Below, piece by piece: positions 32,020-42,994 of a stretch of DNA of 64,000 nucleotides (within the stretch, counting starts at the first letter, position 1; every line of letters starts with the position of its first letter). Both the position numbers and the translations under genes were made by a program. A model generated the notes under the pieces. It was not told where the DNA came from. It made no database searches and worked only from the letters and a program-made list of their open reading frames with translations. This DNA comes from Pseudomonas graminis (GTDB lineage Bacteria > Pseudomonadota > Gammaproteobacteria > Pseudomonadales > Pseudomonadaceae), in contig NZ_MTSB01000014.1 in the NCBI RefSeq assembly GCF_002093745.1, positions 109,966 to 173,965 on the forward strand, written 5' to 3'.

Positions 32020-33060
32020 TCACTGGCTTTTCAACGTGCGCGAGAGAAATTCCCGAATGTATTCGGCCACTTCCGGCGCGTGTGTTTCCAGTGCAAAGTG
32101 GCCTGCATCCAGAAGATGCACTTCAGCGGCTGGAACGTCCTTGCGGTACGCTTCAGCGCCAGGCGGTATGAAGGCCGGGTCATGCTTGCCCCAGACTGCC
32201 AGCAATGGAGGCTGATGGTGACGCAGATAAGCCTGGAACGAGGGGTACGCGGCGACGTTACTTCGGTAATCCAGAATCAGGTCCAGCTGAATGTCTTCTG
32301 CACCTGGCCGTGACATGTAGAGAATGTCCAGGTTGTAACCGTCGGGCGAAAGTTTTTCAGGGTCGGAGCCCGTGCCGTACTGCCAGTCACGAATGGTTTC
32401 CGGTGACAACGAAGCGCGACACGCCTCGCGATTGGCCGCTGTAGGCTCGCGCCAATAGGCCTGCCAAGGCCCCCATTGATCACTGAAACCTTCCAGATAA
32501 GCGTTGCCGTTCTGGCTGATGATTGCAGTCACCTTCTCCGGGTTCGCGACCGCGAGCCTGAAGCCGGTCGGCGCACCGTAGTCAAATACGTATAACGCGT
32601 ATTTTTTCAGCCCTAACGCCTCGGTGAACCCCTCGATCACGTTGTAGAGGTTTTCAAAACTGTAATCGAACTGCCCGCGTGGAGGCGCTTTAGTGTTGCC
32701 GAAACCGGGCAGATCCGGAGCGATCAGGCGGTATTGGGTTGCCAGCAATGGCATCAGATCGCGAAACATGTGGCTGGAACTCGGAAAGCCATGAAGCAGC
32801 AAAAGAACCGGTGCCTCTTTGGGACCGGCTTCACGATAGAACACGTCCACGTCACCCACTTTTTGAGTGCGATACGTGACGCGGAAGGCATCATCAATAT
32901 TCATTGTATTTCCCTTGGACAGTGGCTTTTTACTGGATGAGGCGGCGCTCGCCAGCGATGCACCGAGCGCCGAGGCAGCGCCTAACGCCGAGGCCTGTAA
33001 AATCCTGCGCCTGCTGACGCCAGACACCACGTTTTCATTGAGCGGATCAAAATTATTCAT
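32020..33060 (-). CDS. Alpha/beta hydrolase with Tat-type signal peptide
   Basis: 346 residues. A twin-arginine signal (SRRRILQASALGAASALG, about 16-33) precedes an alpha/beta-hydrolase domain with oxyanion HGFPSSSHMFRDL and a nucleophile elbow VFDYGAPTG, where Asp replaces Ser as in haloalkane dehalogenases and epoxide hydrolases. The catalytic His is in DAGHFALE. The substrate is unknown. A second ATG at 32904, right after the leader, has a stronger ribosome site (AAGGGAAA), so a cytoplasmic form may also be made. The gene is divergent from a LysR gene that probably regulates it. Confidence 0.85.
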   Translation of the reverse strand: MNNFDPLNENVVSGVSRRRILQASALGAASALGASLASAASSSKKPLSKGNTMNIDDAFRVTYRTQKVGDVDVFYREAGPKEAPVLLLLHGFPSSSHMFRDLMPLLATQYRLIAPDLPGFGNTKAPPRGQFDYSFENLYNVIEGFTEALGLKKYALYVFDYGAPTGFRLAVANPEKVTAIISQNGNAYLEGFSDQWGPWQAYWREPTAANREACRASLSPETIRDWQYGTGSDPEKLSPDGYNLDILYMSRPGAEDIQLDLILDYRSNVAAYPSFQAYLRHHQPPLLAVWGKHDPAFIPPGAEAYRKDVPAAEVHLLDAGHFALETHAPEVAEYIREFLSRTLKSQ

Positions 33061-33204
33061 GCGAAAAACCGGACCTGATGAATTGACCGCAAGCCTAGCC
33101 GTTGCAAAATTTGTAGAGAATCACCTAAAAGATCAATTCACCATTTCCATTTCTGAAATGCTGGTAGGATTTCAAAGAAAGTTTTTACAGGCAGCAGACG
33201 ACAG

Positions 33205-34110
33205 ATGGACCGTATTCAGGAAATGAGGCTTTTTGCGGGACTGGCTGAACAGACCAGCTTTGCCGGCGCGGCTCGTCAGGCGGGCCTGTCGACCGCCACC
33301 GTGACTCGGGCAATCGCCAGTCTGGAGAAGCGCCTGGGCGTTCTGTTGGTGGTGCGCACCACCCGTAATATGAGGCTCACTGAAGCAGGCCAGCGGTTTG
33401 CCATCGATTGCCACCGGCTGCTTGCCGACCTTGACGACGCCGAAAGCGCAGCAGCCGGCTTGCACGCGCTTCCTGCAGGTTTGCTGACGGTGACAGCACC
33501 GCAAATGTTCGGCGCACTGCATGTCGTGCCCGTATTGACGAATTTTCTCGACCGGTTCCCATCGATAGAAGTGCGCGCCATCCTCGTGGATCGAGTGGTG
33601 TCCATGCTCGACGAAGGCGTCGACGTGGCCGTCCGGATCGGCGCCCTGCCCGACTCATCACTGACTGCGATACCGGTCGGCAGCGTGCGGCGCATGGTCT
33701 GCGCGTCTCCGGCCTACCTGGCAAAACAGGGCGTCCCGCAACACCCTGACGACCTGCGACGGCATTCGACCGTCTCGACCACCACCTCCGAACGTCAACC
33801 CCGCTGGCCTTTCAGGGTCGATCACGCAGACTATTCGGTGGATGTCGGCTCCAGGCTCAGCCTGACGTCCTACCAGGCCGCCATCAGCGCGGCACTGCAG
33901 GGCGGGGGGCTGACCCAGGTGCCGTTCTACCAGATACGCGAATATTTGCAGGACGGCAGGCTTGAATGCGTGCTGGCCGCGTTCGAAATCGCGCCGGAGC
34001 CGGTCCATGTGGTTTACCTCGAGGGTCGCCGCGGGTCCTCCAAAGTGCATGCCTTTGTGGATTTCTGCGTCAGCGCCCTGCGCCGCGATCTTCACGACGA
34101 ACAGCGCTAG
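33205..34110 (+). CDS. LysR-family transcriptional regulator
   Basis: 301 residues. N-terminal helix-turn-helix (MRLFAGLAEQTSFAGAARQAGLS, TVTRAIASLEKRLGV) and a C-terminal effector domain with FRVDHADYSVDVGSRL. It resembles the AaeR/DmlR subgroup. It is divergent from the Tat hydrolase across a 144-base gap that holds an inverted repeat, so control of that gene and of itself is likely. The inducer is unknown. Confidence 0.87.
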   Translation: MDRIQEMRLFAGLAEQTSFAGAARQAGLSTATVTRAIASLEKRLGVLLVVRTTRNMRLTEAGQRFAIDCHRLLADLDDAESAAAGLHALPAGLLTVTAPQMFGALHVVPVLTNFLDRFPSIEVRAILVDRVVSMLDEGVDVAVRIGALPDSSLTAIPVGSVRRMVCASPAYLAKQGVPQHPDDLRRHSTVSTTTSERQPRWPFRVDHADYSVDVGSRLSLTSYQAAISAALQGGGLTQVPFYQIREYLQDGRLECVLAAFEIAPEPVHVVYLEGRRGSSKVHAFVDFCVSALRRDLHDEQR

Positions 34111-34172
34111 CGCAAAGAATTTTCCCACACCGTCTGTTACGGTTGACTGAATCCCACGACGAGCACCCTCTC

Positions 34173-34619
34173 ATGACCTGGCAAGCCCACGTTACCGTCG
34201 CCACCCTTGTAGAAGATCAGGGTCGCTTCCTGTTCGTCGAAGAAATGAAAGGCGGTCGCTCCGTCCTCAATCAGCCTGCTGGTCATCTGGACCCAAATGA
34301 AAGCCTGCAGCGCGCTGCGGTTCGGGAAACCCTTGAGGAAACCGGCTGGGACGTCGAACTGACCAGCGTAACGGGCATCTACCTCTACACGGCGCCGAGC
34401 AACGGCGTGACCTACCAGCGTATCTGTTTCGCGGCCAAAGCCCTGCGCCACCACCCCGAATACTCACTGGATGACGGTATCGTCGGCCCCGTATGGCTGA
34501 CACGCGACGAACTCCTGGCGCAACAGACACGCTGGCGCAGCGAATTGGTCATGCGTTGCCTTGACGATTACCTCAATGGCGAACATTTCAGTCTCGACCT
34601 GCTGCGCGACAAGGCGTGA
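34173..34619 (+). CDS. nudJ: Nudix hydrolase, NudJ-like
   Basis: 148 residues with a complete Nudix box: GHLDPNESLQRAAVRETLEETGW matches GX5EX7REUXEEXGU with E, R, E, E and G in place. NudJ-type enzymes hydrolyse nucleoside di- and triphosphates and thiamine pyrophosphates. It is placed just before mnmA as in PAO1 and E. coli (nudJ-mnmA-hflD-purB), so it is probably in that operon. Confidence 0.88.
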   Translation: MTWQAHVTVATLVEDQGRFLFVEEMKGGRSVLNQPAGHLDPNESLQRAAVRETLEETGWDVELTSVTGIYLYTAPSNGVTYQRICFAAKALRHHPEYSLDDGIVGPVWLTRDELLAQQTRWRSELVMRCLDDYLNGEHFSLDLLRDKA

Positions 34620-34679
34620 GACTCGACGCCTTCAGCCTGATAGAATCGCGTCCTTTTACAGGTCAGCCGTTTAATCCCC

Positions 34680-35810
34680 ATGCATGATCCAGCCCCCTCG
34701 AGTTCAGAAATGAAGCGCGTCATAGTCGGCATGTCCGGTGGCGTAGACTCTTCCGTTTCCGCCGTACTGCTCATGGAGCAGGGTTACCAGGTGGAAGGCT
34801 TGTTCATGAAGAACTGGGAAGAAGACGACGGAACGGAGTACTGCACCGCTCGCGAAGACCTGGCAGACGCCCAGGCCGTGTGCGACAAGATCGGCATCAA
34901 GCTGCACACCGCCAACTTCGCCGCCGAGTACTGGGACAATGTCTTCGAGCATTTCCTTGAAGAGTACAAGGCCGGCCGTACGCCCAACCCGGACATCCTC
35001 TGCAACCGGGAAATCAAGTTCAAGGCCTTCCTTGACTACGCGTTGATGCTGGGTGCAGACCTGATCGCCACCGGCCACTACGTGCGCCGCCGCGACATCG
35101 ATGGCCGCACTGAATTGCTCAAAGGCCTGGACCCCAACAAGGATCAGAGCTATTTCCTGCATGCAGTCGGCGGCGAACAGATTGCCCGGACGCTGTTCCC
35201 GGTCGGCGAACTGGAAAAGCCGGAAGTGCGTGCCATTGCCGAAAAACACGGCCTTGCCACGGCCAAGAAGAAGGATTCCACCGGTATCTGCTTCATTGGC
35301 GAGCGCAGGTTCACCGATTTTCTTCGTCAGTACCTGCCCGCCCAGCCCGGCGAGATCAAGACCACCGAAGGGGAAGTCATCGGGCGTCACAGCGGGCTGA
35401 TGTACCACACCATCGGTCAGCGTCAGGGCCTGGGCATTGGCGGCCTGAAGGACGCCAGCGATGATCCGTGGTACGTGCTGGTCAAGGACCTGGACAATAA
35501 CGAACTGATCGTCGGTCAGGGCAATGACCATCCGTGGCTGTTTTCAAGCGCACTGGTTTCGTCGGAAATCTACTGGGTCAACCCGATCGACCTGAGCAGC
35601 CCGCGCAGGCTCACCGCGAAAGTCCGTTACCGTCAGAGCGACCAGCCCTGCACGCTGGAAAAAACCGCTGACGGCTACCGCGCCACATTTGATGACCCGC
35701 AACGCGCAGTCACGCCCGGTCAATCCGTGGTGTTCTACGATGGCGAAATCTGTCTGGGCGGCGGCGTGATCGAAATCGCCGAACCCTGGACCAGCAAGGA
35801 CAAGCGTTGA
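34680..35810 (+). CDS. mnmA: tRNA-specific 2-thiouridylase MnmA
   Basis: 376 residues. The PP-loop [13 protein letters not shown] binds ATP near residues 15-27. The catalytic cysteines are in NREIKF-preceding PNPDILCN (about 107) and [10 protein letters not shown] (about 205). It 2-thiolates U34 in tRNA-Lys, -Glu and -Gln, using sulfur from TusE, encoded at 13450. Its stop overlaps the hflD start region. Confidence 0.97.
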   Translation: MHDPAPSSSEMKRVIVGMSGGVDSSVSAVLLMEQGYQVEGLFMKNWEEDDGTEYCTAREDLADAQAVCDKIGIKLHTANFAAEYWDNVFEHFLEEYKAGRTPNPDILCNREIKFKAFLDYALMLGADLIATGHYVRRRDIDGRTELLKGLDPNKDQSYFLHAVGGEQIARTLFPVGELEKPEVRAIAEKHGLATAKKKDSTGICFIGERRFTDFLRQYLPAQPGEIKTTEGEVIGRHSGLMYHTIGQRQGLGIGGLKDASDDPWYVLVKDLDNNELIVGQGNDHPWLFSSALVSSEIYWVNPIDLSSPRRLTAKVRYRQSDQPCTLEKTADGYRATFDDPQRAVTPGQSVVFYDGEICLGGGVIEIAEPWTSKDKR

Positions 35811-36430
35811 TGACCCCGATTCAGGAACAACTGATTGCCTTGGGCGGTGTATTCCAGGCTGCCGTGCTGGTTGATCGAATCGCCAAGACCGGACAGATCA
35901 GCGAAGCGGCCCTGAGCTGCATGCTCGGCAGTCTGCTGGTGGTCGATCCGAAAGATACGCTGGAGGTCTACGGCGGTGACGACCTCAATCTGCACGAGGG
36001 TTATCGCGCTATGGCCAGCGCCCTGGAGCGCGACCCTGCAACGCTGCAACGCGAACCGCTGCGCTATGCCCTGTCGATGCTCGGACTCGAGCAGCAACTG
36101 GCAAAACGCGACGACCTGCTCGAAGTGATCGGCAAGCGCATTCCGGTGATTCAGTCTCAGGTCGAGCATTTTGGTGTGGCACACGAAAACGTGATTGCCG
36201 CGACCGGCGCCCTGTACCAGGACACCCTGAGCACGCTACGCCAGCGCATTCAGGTGCAAGGCGACATGCGCAACCTGCAGCAGCCGAATAACGCATCCAA
36301 AATTCGCGCCATCCTGCTGGCAGGTATTCGCTCCGCCCGTCTGTGGCGGCAAGTTGGCGGTCATCGCTGGCAACTGGTGTTCAGCCGCCGCAAGTTATTG
36401 AAAGAACTCTACCCATTGCTGCACGGCTGA
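35810..36430 (+). CDS. hflD: HflD (YcfC) protein
   Basis: 206 residues, all helical, fitting the HflD family ([25 protein letters not shown] at the start, [23 protein letters not shown] at the end). In E. coli it is a membrane-associated factor that antagonises phage lambda CII. It overlaps the mnmA stop by one base. ATG 35810 is preferred over TTG 35807. Confidence 0.93.
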   Translation: MTPIQEQLIALGGVFQAAVLVDRIAKTGQISEAALSCMLGSLLVVDPKDTLEVYGGDDLNLHEGYRAMASALERDPATLQREPLRYALSMLGLEQQLAKRDDLLEVIGKRIPVIQSQVEHFGVAHENVIAATGALYQDTLSTLRQRIQVQGDMRNLQQPNNASKIRAILLAGIRSARLWRQVGGHRWQLVFSRRKLLKELYPLLHG

Positions 36431-36463
36431 TTCGCTGCGCACCAATGGCCTTCACCACCATAG

Positions 36464-37933
<1,470 letters not shown>

Positions 37934-37951
37934 CACGCAAAAACATTGCAC

Positions 37952-37976
37952 ACGCCCGGCTGTGCCGGGCGTTTTC
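37952..37976 (+). terminator. Terminator of purB
   Basis: ACGCCCGGC-TGT-GCCGGGCGT followed by TTTTC. Confidence 0.85.
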
Positions 37977-37993
37977 ATTTCAAGGGCTTACAC

Positions 37994-39160
37994 ATGAATC
38001 CTGACATCCCTCTTCAACTTCTCGGCGGCATCAGTGCCCGGGTTTTCCTGCGTGATTACTGGCAGAAAAAGCCACTGCTGATTCGTCAGGCCTTGCCGGG
38101 CTTCGAAAGCCCGATCGATGCGGACGAGCTTGCCGGCCTTGCCCTGGAAGAAGAAGTCGAGTCACGTCTGGTCATCGAAAACGGCGAACGCCCCTGGGAG
38201 CTGCGCCGTGGCCCGTTCGCCGAAGACGAGTTCAGCAAACTTCCCGAGCGCGACTGGACGCTGCTGGTACAGGCCGTGGACCAGTTCGTCCCGGAAGTCA
38301 GCGAACTGCTGGAAAACTTCCGCTTTCTGCCCAGTTGGCGCATCGACGATGTGATGATCAGCTATGCAGCGCCCGGCGGCAGTGTCGGTCCGCATTTCGA
38401 CAACTACGACGTGTTCCTGCTTCAGGGCCACGGCAAGCGCCATTGGCAGATTGGCCAGATGTGCGATGCCGAAAGCCCGTTGTTGCAGCATGCGGACCTG
38501 CGCATCCTTGCCGAATTCGAGAAAACCGAAGAATGGACGCTGGAACCGGGCGACATGCTGTATCTGCCGCCGCGCCTGGCCCACTGTGGTGTCGCGGTCG
38601 ATGACTGCCTGACCTACTCGGTCGGTTTCCGCGCACCCAGCGCGGCCGAAGTGCTGACCCACTTCACCGACTTCCTCAGCCAGTTCATTCCGGACGAAGA
38701 GCGCTACACCGACGCTGATGCACAGCCGGTCAGCGACCCTCATCAGATCCAGCATGACGCGCTCGACCGCCTCAAGGCATTGCTCACAGAACACATGAGC
38801 GACGAACGTCTGCTGCTGACCTGGTTCGGCCAGTTCATGACCGAGCCGCGCTACCCGGAACTGGTAACAGGTCCGGAACTGGAAGAAGAAGACTTGCTCG
38901 ACAGCCTTGACCAAGGGGCCGTGCTGATTCGCAACCCGAGCGCCAGGCTGGCCTGGTCTGAGGTTGATGACGATCTGCTACTATTTGCCAGCGGGCAAAG
39001 CCGCCTTTTGCCGGGCAGCCTGCGCGAACTGCTCAAACTTATCTGCGCAGCCGATGCGCTGCACAGCGAAAACCTTGGCCAATGGTTGGCCGATGACGAG
39101 GGGCGCAATCTACTTTGCGAACTCGTAAAACAAGGAAGCCTGGGATTTGCCGATGAATAA
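37994..39160 (+). CDS. roxA: Ribosomal protein L16 arginine hydroxylase (RoxA/YcfD-type JmjC oxygenase)
   Basis: 388 residues. The cupin/JmjC core carries the iron motif HFD (GPHFDNYDVFLLQ, about 131-140) and a distal His in RLAHCGVAVDD. It opens with FLRDYWQKKPLLIRQA. Family members use 2-oxoglutarate and Fe(II) to hydroxylate an arginine of L16. It overlaps the next gene by eight bases. Confidence 0.92.
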   Translation: MNPDIPLQLLGGISARVFLRDYWQKKPLLIRQALPGFESPIDADELAGLALEEEVESRLVIENGERPWELRRGPFAEDEFSKLPERDWTLLVQAVDQFVPEVSELLENFRFLPSWRIDDVMISYAAPGGSVGPHFDNYDVFLLQGHGKRHWQIGQMCDAESPLLQHADLRILAEFEKTEEWTLEPGDMLYLPPRLAHCGVAVDDCLTYSVGFRAPSAAEVLTHFTDFLSQFIPDEERYTDADAQPVSDPHQIQHDALDRLKALLTEHMSDERLLLTWFGQFMTEPRYPELVTGPELEEEDLLDSLDQGAVLIRNPSARLAWSEVDDDLLLFASGQSRLLPGSLRELLKLICAADALHSENLGQWLADDEGRNLLCELVKQGSLGFADE

Positions 39161-39575
39161 AGTCACTGTATCTGTCGCACAATGGCAGAAAAACAACGCC
39201 GACATCCGACGCATACGCGAGTCGGTATTTATCGTTGAGCAATCAGTGCCCGCAGAACTGGAATGGGATGCCGAAGACGCCGAAGCCGTGCATTTTCTGG
39301 CGTATGAAGGCGATTACGCGATAGGAACTGCACGCCTGTTGCCTGACGGGGAAATCGGCAGGCTGTCGGTGCTCAAGGACTGGCGCGGCCTGAAGGTCGG
39401 AGAAATGCTGCTCGACGCAGTACTGCTCGAAGCCAGGCAGCGCGGACTCACTACGTTAAAGCTCAGCGCTCAGGTTCAAGCAGTCGAGTTCTACCAGCGT
39501 TTTGGTTTCAAGGTTGTCAGCGACGAGTTTCTGGAGGCCGGCCTGCCTCATGTCGACATGCTGCGTGAAGCCTGA
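39153..39575 (+). CDS. GNAT-family N-acetyltransferase
   Basis: 140 residues with the acetyl-CoA motif near residues 70-85 (RLSVLKDWRGLKVGEMLL) and the QRFGFK segment near the C-terminus, as in ElaA-like GNAT proteins. The substrate is unknown. It overlaps roxA, so the two are probably translated together. Confidence 0.87.
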   Translation: MNKVTVSVAQWQKNNADIRRIRESVFIVEQSVPAELEWDAEDAEAVHFLAYEGDYAIGTARLLPDGEIGRLSVLKDWRGLKVGEMLLDAVLLEARQRGLTTLKLSAQVQAVEFYQRFGFKVVSDEFLEAGLPHVDMLREA

Positions 39576-39617
39576 TCGCCTGATTATGTAGGCGTTCGTC
39601 AAGGCACTACATATTCC

Positions 39618-39676
39618 CGCCCTGTCCTTTTTCATTCGGTGTCACTGACACTGAACAGCGAAAGGCAGGGCGTTTT
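39618..39676 (+). terminator. Composite hairpin with inner stem after the GNAT gene
   Basis: The outer arms CGCCCTGTCCTTT (39618-39630) and AAAGGCAGGGCG (39661-39672) pair with one bulge and are followed by TTTT. The loop contains an inner stem, GTGTCA-C-TGACAC. It acts most simply as a terminator. Confidence 0.65.
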
Positions 39677-39759
39677 CATGCCTGGCCGCTCAGCTTGCAT
39701 CACTCGCGGCCGACAACGTGACACACTCTTGTTTTACGTGCTTATCGCGGAGAATGACC

Positions 39760-40503
39760 ATGCCCGTACGCCACTTGCTCAACTCCCTGCTTGCCTCATT
39801 GCTGATCATTTTCAGCGCCAGCACGCTCGCCGCCACTGAGGTGGTTCAGCTGAACTATCGCACCAGTGCCGACCTCCTGCCTGTGGCCAAGTCTTTTCTA
39901 GGGGCCGACGGATCGGTCAGTGCTTATGGCAATCAACTGATCATCAACGCCGAGTCTCGCAAGATCGAAGAACTTCGCACCTTGATCGCTCAGCTCGACA
40001 CCGCACCAAAGCGCCTGATGATCAGCGTCGATACCAGTGACAGCGCGACTCGCAGCACCATTGGCTCACGCGTGATCGAATACGGGACCGCCAGCCGTGA
40101 AGGCGGCGTGCAACAAGTGCAGACCAGCGAAGGTACACCCGCTCTGATCCAGGTCGGCCAAAGCGTACCGCTGACCTCATCCTCCACTGACTCGTATGGC
40201 TATTCACAAAGCAATACCGAATATCGCAACGTTACCCAAGGGTTTTATGTCACGGCCAGCGTGACCGGCGATACCGTCCACCTGACGATCAGCACCAATC
40301 ACGACCGAATGAGCCAGGAGCGCCCTGACGCCATCAAGGTGCAAAGCACCGACAGTCAGGTCAGCGGCAGACTGGGAGAATGGATCACACTGGCCAGCAA
40401 TAGTGGTCAATCAATTGCCGATCAACGCGGCATCGCTCAGCGCTATTCAACGCAGGGTCGAGACGACATGGTTTTGCGCGTAAAGGTCGAAACGCTTGAA
40501 TAG
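39760..40503 (+). CDS. Periplasmic protein with secretin N-terminal (NolW-like) domain
   Basis: 247 residues. A signal peptide (LLNSLLASLLIIFSASTLAA, cleaved near 24) precedes a NolW-like segment (YRTSADLLPVAKSFLG, LIINAESRKIEELRTLIAQLD) as found in secretins. The remainder is beta-rich with many Ser and Thr; there is no secretin pore domain or transport partner nearby. Function is unknown. ATG 39760 is preferred over 39754 because of the ribosome spacing from GGAG. Confidence 0.8.
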   Translation: MPVRHLLNSLLASLLIIFSASTLAATEVVQLNYRTSADLLPVAKSFLGADGSVSAYGNQLIINAESRKIEELRTLIAQLDTAPKRLMISVDTSDSATRSTIGSRVIEYGTASREGGVQQVQTSEGTPALIQVGQSVPLTSSSTDSYGYSQSNTEYRNVTQGFYVTASVTGDTVHLTISTNHDRMSQERPDAIKVQSTDSQVSGRLGEWITLASNSGQSIADQRGIAQRYSTQGRDDMVLRVKVETLE

Positions 40504-40784
40504 CGCGGGCTGGCGTGAAAGCCAGCACCTGCGGGCCTTTTAGTGACCCACGAGTCTGATTCTGAAAATATGTAGTGAACATAAAAAAGCACTACAAAAC
40601 GTTTGACGACCCCCACCCCCCGAGGCATGATTGCCTCGCTCCCGCCGGTTGGAGACGGTCAGACAAACGTCTGATTACCCCTCTTTAACCAGCGAGCAGC
40701 CATACACAGTGCCTTCCATAAACGGGGCTTAATTGGCGGAGCAGGACTTTCGACAAGACCTACTTCCAGCAGGGGTTTATCACC

Positions 40785-42110
40785 ATGGCACTGACACGCG
40801 ACCAACAAATAGCGGCCCTCGAGAAAGACTGGGCTGAAAATCCGCGATGGAAAAACGTGACCCGCACTTACTCTGCAGCGGATGTGGTCCGCTTGCGTGG
40901 CTCGGTTCAGCCGGAGCATACCTTCGCAAGGCTGGGTGCCGACAAGCTGTGGAATCTGGTGACTCAGGGGGCCAGGCCTTCCTTTCGACCGGACAAGGAC
41001 TTTGTCAATTGCATGGGCGCTCTGACAGGCGGGCAAGCCGTGCAACAGGTCAAGGCTGGCATTCAAGCCATCTACCTCTCTGGCTGGCAGGTCGCCGCCG
41101 ACAACAACTCTGCCGAATCCATGTACCCGGACCAGTCGCTGTACCCGGTCGACTCGGTGCCAACGGTGGTCAAACGCATCAACAACTCATTCCGCCGTGC
41201 CGACCAGATTCAATGGAAGGCGGGCAAGGCGCCCGGCGATGAAGGCTACATCGACTATTTCGCCCCTATCGTGGCAGACGCGGAAGCGGGCTTTGGGGGC
41301 GTGCTCAATGCTTATGAGCTGATGAAAAGCATGATCGAAGCCGGCGCGGCGGGCGTGCATTTCGAAGATCAGCTGGCATCGGTGAAAAAATGCGGTCACA
41401 TGGGCGGCAAAGTGCTGGTTCCAACTCAGGAAGCGGTCCAGAAACTGGTGGCGGCGCGCCTTGCGGCTGACGTTGCCGGTGTACCGACGATTATCCTGGC
41501 GCGTACCGACGCCAACGCTGCAGATCTGCTGACCTCGGACTGCGACCCTTATGACAAGCCGTTCGTGACCGGTCAGCGCACCCATGAAGGGTTTTACAAA
41601 GTCCGCGCAGGCCTGGACCAGGCCATCTCGCGGGGCCTGGCGTATGCGCCCTACGCCGATCTGATCTGGTGCGAAACGGCAAAACCGGATCTCGACGAGG
41701 CCCGTCGCTTTGCCGAAGCGATCAAGAAGGAGTACCCGGATCAGTTGCTGTCATACAACTGCTCACCGTCCTTCAACTGGAAGAAGAACCTTGATGACGC
41801 GACCATCGCCAAATTCCAGCGCGAGCTGTCGGCCATGGGCTACAAGCATCAGTTCATCACGCTGGCGGGCATCCACAACATGTGGCACAGCATGTTCAAC
41901 CTCGCGCACGACTACGCGCGCAATGACATGACCGCGTATGTGAAGCTGCAGGAACAGGAGTTCGCCGATGCCGCCAAGGGGTACACCTTCGTGGCTCACC
42001 AGCAGGAAGTGGGCACCGGGTATTTCGACGACATGACCACTGTGATCCAGGGTGGAGTGTCGTCCGTCACTGCGCTGACAGGCTCGACAGAGGAAGAGCA
42101 ATTCCACTGA
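40785..42110 (+). CDS. aceA: Isocitrate lyase
   Basis: 441 residues. The catalytic cysteine motif KKCGHMGGK is near residues 203-211, and NWGRKN-independent family segments such as [12 protein letters not shown] are near 325. It cleaves isocitrate to glyoxylate and succinate in the glyoxylate shunt, competing with the isocitrate dehydrogenase encoded at 29643. It is monocistronic with its own terminator. Confidence 0.98.
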   Translation: MALTRDQQIAALEKDWAENPRWKNVTRTYSAADVVRLRGSVQPEHTFARLGADKLWNLVTQGARPSFRPDKDFVNCMGALTGGQAVQQVKAGIQAIYLSGWQVAADNNSAESMYPDQSLYPVDSVPTVVKRINNSFRRADQIQWKAGKAPGDEGYIDYFAPIVADAEAGFGGVLNAYELMKSMIEAGAAGVHFEDQLASVKKCGHMGGKVLVPTQEAVQKLVAARLAADVAGVPTIILARTDANAADLLTSDCDPYDKPFVTGQRTHEGFYKVRAGLDQAISRGLAYAPYADLIWCETAKPDLDEARRFAEAIKKEYPDQLLSYNCSPSFNWKKNLDDATIAKFQRELSAMGYKHQFITLAGIHNMWHSMFNLAHDYARNDMTAYVKLQEQEFADAAKGYTFVAHQQEVGTGYFDDMTTVIQGGVSSVTALTGSTEEEQFH

Positions 42111-42133
42111 TCAACCGCGCAACACGTTGAAAA

Positions 42134-42166
42134 ACAGGCCGTCCGTAGGGACGGTCTGTTTTTTTG
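42134..42166 (+). terminator. Terminator of aceA
   Basis: ACAGGCCGTCC (42134-42144), loop GTAG, then GGACGGTCTGT pairs over 11 bp with one G-T, followed by TTTTTT. Confidence 0.9.
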
Positions 42167-42570
42167 TCAGGTATTTCCTTAATTGATTTCGGACAATCAT
42201 CAGTTCTTTCAAGAATGCTAAAAAGGACGTACTTATTAACGACGACCGCCGATAACTAGGCCCGGACTAACACGCGATAAACCATCCGCACGCCTTAAAT
42301 GATATCAATTATCATTCAAATTGCGTTTCGTTCTTTTTTGTCCCTCGGAAACACAATTGACGAAAACGCTGTCGATGCCCGCCCGGCAGGCCCTGCAGCC
42401 ACGTTGGGAGCCCGCTTGCGATTGATTCCGTAAATAAATTTGATGTAGAAAATTTACTTGCCAACTGTTTGCACATAAAATCAATCCGTTGACCGCGCTG
42501 CGACATTTCGTCACTGCCTCGACTCTTTATCAAGCACAGAGACCTTTGCTCTCTAACAAGGACTGCCAGC
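42167..42570. other. Intergenic region upstream of nuoA
   Basis: About 400 AT-rich bases containing a Fur-box-like palindrome (42298-42316). It must hold the nuo promoter. No convincing gene; in PAO1 I recall two small genes between aceA and nuoA that are missing here. Confidence 0.5.
42298..42316. promoter_or_regulatory. Fur-box-like palindrome upstream of nuo
   Basis: AATGATATCAATTATCATT is an inverted repeat with 7-bp arms. The core TGATATCAATTATCA (42300-42314) matches the 7-1-7 Fur consensus TGATAAT-N-ATTATCA at 12 of 14 positions. It lies about 255 bases before nuoA. Confidence 0.55.
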
Positions 42571-42984
42571 ATGCCCGAATCGACAGGTCTGATTGCCCAT
42601 AACTGGGGCTTCGCCATTTTCCTTTTGGGTGTTGTCGGCCTTTGCGCCTTCATGCTCGGTCTGTCCAGCCTGCTCGGAAGCAAGGCCTGGGGCCGCAGCA
42701 AGAACGAACCGTTCGAATCCGGCATGCTGCCTACCGGCAGTGCGCGCCTGCGACTCTCGGCAAAATTCTATCTGGTCGCGATGCTTTTCGTGATCTTTGA
42801 CATCGAAGCCCTTTTTCTCTTTGCCTGGTCTGTGTCCGTCCGCGAAAGCGGCTGGACCGGATTCGTCGAAGCTCTCGTTTTCATAGCAATTCTGTTGGCA
42901 GGTCTTGTCTACCTATGGCGGGTTGGGGCTCTTGACTGGGCTCCTGAAGGTCGCCGTAATCGGCAAGCGAAGCTGAAACAATGA
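42571..42984 (+). CDS. nuoA: NADH-quinone oxidoreductase subunit A
   Basis: 137-residue membrane subunit with three helices and the family segment [29 protein letters not shown] with DIEALFLF after it. It is part of the membrane arm near the quinone site. It is the first gene of the 13-gene complex I operon. Confidence 0.97.
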
Positions 42985-42994
42985 GGCTTTGGCG

